NCBI GenBank assembly: GCA_037976565.1 | Contig: CP137675.1 | Span: 21,855,529-21,919,528, forward strand | Length of the DNA stretch: 64,000 bases | Reading direction: 5' to 3' | Origin: Mesocentrotus franciscanus | Lineage: Eukaryota; Echinodermata; Echinoidea; Camarodonta; Strongylocentrotidae | Shown: piece by piece, positions 61,166 through 64,000 of the stretch | Position numbering within the stretch: the stretch's first letter is position 1 | How the letters are laid out: each line of letters opens with the position of its first letter | Position numbers and translations under genes: made by a program | The notes under the pieces: model-generated | The model's database searches: none | The model's input: the letters and a program-made list of their open reading frames with translations, nothing else | What the model was told of the DNA's origin: nothing

Positions 61166-61243
61166 ATCGAAAATAATATCGCTAGTGATATTCGTTTGTC
61201 TCGTAATGTATAAACGAATATCACTAGCGATATTATTTTCGAT
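61166..61243. repeat. Perfect 32-bp inverted repeat, 14-nt loop
   Basis: The arm 61166-61197 (containing ATAATATCGCTAGTGATATT) is exactly complementary to 61212-61243 (containing AATATCACTAGCGATATTAT), with no mismatch. The loop is 61198-61211. The arm centre ATATCGCTAGTGATAT is itself nearly palindromic. An 83-codon frame runs across it but has no other support. Confidence 0.95.
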
Positions 61244-61261
61244 ACTATATCCGCAATGAAT

Positions 61262-61320
61262 AATATATTAAGCAATACAATACAATACAATATTGACACT
61301 TAAATAGCGCTCTTATAGTA
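61262..61320 (-). mobile_element. Possible retroposon 3' tail with (ATACA)n
   Basis: On the minus strand AAGAGCGCTATTTAAGTGTC is followed by (TTGTA)n. It has the GCGCTAT-T-AA core of the SINE/LINE tails elsewhere in the window. The body upstream (61320-61600) is not recognised. Confidence 0.4.
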
Positions 61321-64000
61321 ACTGTATCACAGTGATTAACAAAGTTATTATACAAAATAACGTACATAAATAATTAACTTAAGACAATAAATATAAATAT
61401 TACACGGACATAACAATGATTGATTTACAGGTTGAAAAGAAAAGGTAATCCGAATCCGGACAAAAGCTTAAGCCAGCACCGGGTTTAAAATTGAAAAATG
61501 CGGACCAATGAATTTACAAATAGACGGTGCATACATGCCAGGGAGACCAACAGACCTGGAGACTAAGAATATGCTTGTTTAATACTGATTGGAGGGTCAT
61601 TTAAAATTTGTTTTTATCCAATAGTTTATGTAAAGTGCTAACAAATTAACATCAACATCTTTATTTGACCCGTATGTTATCCTTAATCTATCTTGTGTTA
61701 TTTACAATGTCATCAAAATCCATATTACTATTAGTTTTCCAAATATCACCTCCGCTTTTGCATTGAGTGTAAACTGCATTTGGAATTTTCAAAAAATATA
61801 TAATACTCTATATACTGACTATTGTAAATTTTTTTAAACTACTGATATGTTTGGATTATTGTAAGCACAAATATCCGATTAAGATTTTTTTTTTACTATG
61901 TAGAGGAAGATTAAAATAAATTTCTTTTCAATTTCTGTTTTCGAATGCAGAAGCTATTTTAAAACTTTAAAATCCCTTAAAACAAAAATACACGGCAGAT
62001 CTCAATTAAATGGCAGAGTCGCTTCGACTGAGCCTATGTGAAAGCAGTATCCATTAGAATGACAATATATGATATGGCAATTCAATATACCAAAAATCTC
62101 TGGACAACCCAATAATCTTTATATTTATTCATTATTCTTCCTCCAGCGCAGATCTCACTTTCATCAGATAAACTAAACATTTTTTATAAGAAAATCTAAT
62201 ATTGCGTCCATTTTCATCTTGTTTCTATAAGAATCGTAATTTTGCAGCCAACGTGCTTTTCTCATATATGGTACGTACTCTTTTTAATTTTCTAAACTGT
62301 AAAATCAAAGTATATAGTAATAAGGACTAAGCAATAAGGATAGTAGACTTGCGTAGGCATGCTTTTAGAATTGAATATTATTTCTTGTTTTTTTAAACGA
62401 TGCATGGTCAAAGAATATATCAACGACTTACTTAATATTTAAGTAATTAGATAGTCATGTTTCTTTCTTTTTCAAATAATATCAGGCCAATTGTTATTAG
62501 ACTGCTTTCCTAATGGGCCCTCACATAGGCCTATATTTAGCACCAAAACAAAACTTGAGGTTTTTAAAATAAAATACACAAGACATTTTTTTCAAAACGA
62601 GTATAGAAACGGATGAACTGAGCGTAGGTATTCATCTTTACACATATCATAAGAACATTACGTATACTCAGTTTGAACATCTCTTAAGATATTGAGAAAA
62701 ATATATTGGACAGGTATACAGGCCTAATATGTACGTTGATGCATACATGAAGTATATTTTAGCCGCACTTAAACTTTTTACTTACATTCCCGGACGTATG
62801 GAAAACCCTTTTATGAATTTTGAATTTTGAATTTTGAATTTTGTGATATTAAGAATTATTGCATAACATCATAATTCCATTCTTGTTATTTAAAGAAATT
62901 ATTTCTTGTTGAATTGAAGCGAATTTGAATTTATTTATTTCACATGCTTGAATGTATACAAAAAACAACAACAATATAAACAAAAATGGAGGATTTTAAA
63001 CTGGAAACAATATTATCAACATTGCAATAGTTTAGTTACATTATTGACAAATAAACCAATTTGACAGTTTGAACATTATTGAAGGTAAGACTATATCTAT
63101 GTGACATGTGAAAATGAGAGGCTTATTAAAAAGCGTGGCTGGTAATGGTAGGCCCCTTTTAAAACTGAAGTACGTTATAACATAAGTTGGTTCAGTAATT
63201 ATTCATAATCATCAATGATCATCATTATTGTTATAATAAAACTTCTTGATATCAATAAATGGTTGTTGATATGAACATTAAAATATTGGTTTCAAAGAAT
63301 AGTTTACTATTTACACAATTATTAGCAATTACTGATGTCAATAATTTTTCATTTTTATTTCATGAAATGGGAATTTACGTTAAAAAGGCTTACCACAATA
63401 ATGCAACGCCACCCTTAAACTTTCATGATATTACACGATAATCTTAGAATAAGCTCTGAAACTCTCTGCTGCTTCGAGATGAATTTTTTTTTTTTTACAA
63501 TTCTCTAATTGAAGCTGTGCTACACTTTCCTGTTCTTAAAGAATATTTGGAATGATTCTCCACTGGGTAGACTAATGTTATACTATTCCAAGCATTAGTT
63601 TAATTTACCTCCACCTGATAACTCAATATTATTAATATTCACAGTCCACTCTAGCTGGAAGCTTACTAGACTAGACTTTGAGAGCGCGCGTTATACATTG
63701 TGCACTGCAAGTCAAACTGCAACTGAATATAAGAATCGTAGACTCATGCAAGCATTCCTGTTGTGAACTTACAAGCTTTGACATTTATCAAATCCCATCT
63801 AATATTTAACGTTCATCGTGTGAAAAATACCCTCTTAGGGCGCTTGCATGGTATACTTTGCGATCACATAAGTAATTACTTGTACAAGAGTAATTAGATT
63901 ATGCCATCAAACATTATTACTTTCAAGAGTAAGTTAAAGTTTGTGAAGCCTTGGGATTGTAATTTTAGGTAGGAAGCGAAAATCTATCTGGAAGGGAACA
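61321..64000. other. No gene seen
   Basis: AT-rich DNA. Only a 7-bp (TGAATTT)4 repeat (62814-62843) and a poly-T at about 63487-63497 stand out. No ORF with features. Confidence 0.45.
62814..62843. repeat. (TGAATTT)n, about 4 units
   Basis: A perfect heptanucleotide repeat of 4.2 units. Confidence 0.9.

Overview
The window looks like non-coding, repeat-dense nuclear DNA from an animal, and I found no gene I would defend. It is AT-rich and full of long di- and trinucleotide microsatellites. It also carries tRNA-headed SINEs whose 3' ends read AGCGCTTAGAGAC...GCGCTATATAAAT plus (ATT)n, long-TIR MITEs with TTAA target sites, and the 3' end of a decayed non-LTR retrotransposon. This mix fits a marine invertebrate, and an echinoderm (sea-urchin-like) genome fits best. 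The taxon is an inference from repeat style, not from a gene. Most open reading frames are short, or are microsatellite and minisatellite translations.

Layout. 0-5 kb: microsatellites and two SINE pieces. 5-9 kb: a TTAA MITE, an AT palindrome, two adjacent copies of a second MITE, a 151-bp duplication and a perfect 28-bp palindrome. 9-20 kb: (GA)n, (GAT)n, (ATT)n and (ACT)n arrays, a 16-bp minisatellite and a foldback-like stretch. 20.87-21.18 kb: the C-terminal end of a LINE reverse transcriptase ORF. 21-33 kb: mostly featureless, with one tRNA-like SINE head and a 403-bp duplication. 32.9-33.9 kb: two SINEs of one family in tail-to-tail orientation. 34-47 kb: (ACT)n with a polypurine tract, a second copy of the 5-kb MITE, and a long (GA)n.

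47-60 kb is the most structured part. It holds a 41-bp minisatellite (about 50 units), a tRNA-Thr-like SINE, a CACTA-like foldback MITE only 18 bp from a 739-bp long-TIR TTAA element, and a 33-bp minisatellite (about 67 units). The 33-bp array has a near-perfect 660-bp (20-unit) higher-order period. Further on, a MITE's left arm and flank are amplified four times against a single right arm. The 33-bp unit appears to come from the tail of the same SINE family that sits intact 2.8 kb upstream.

How the parts relate. The SINEs share their 3' end with the LINE fragment, which suggests LINE-driven mobilisation. Three MITE families share TTAA target sites and an AAAGG-type terminus, which suggests one transposase source (Kolobok/T2-like; piggyBac is the alternative). 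Tandem amplification then acted on pieces of these elements. No promoter, exon or RNA gene could be established with confidence.
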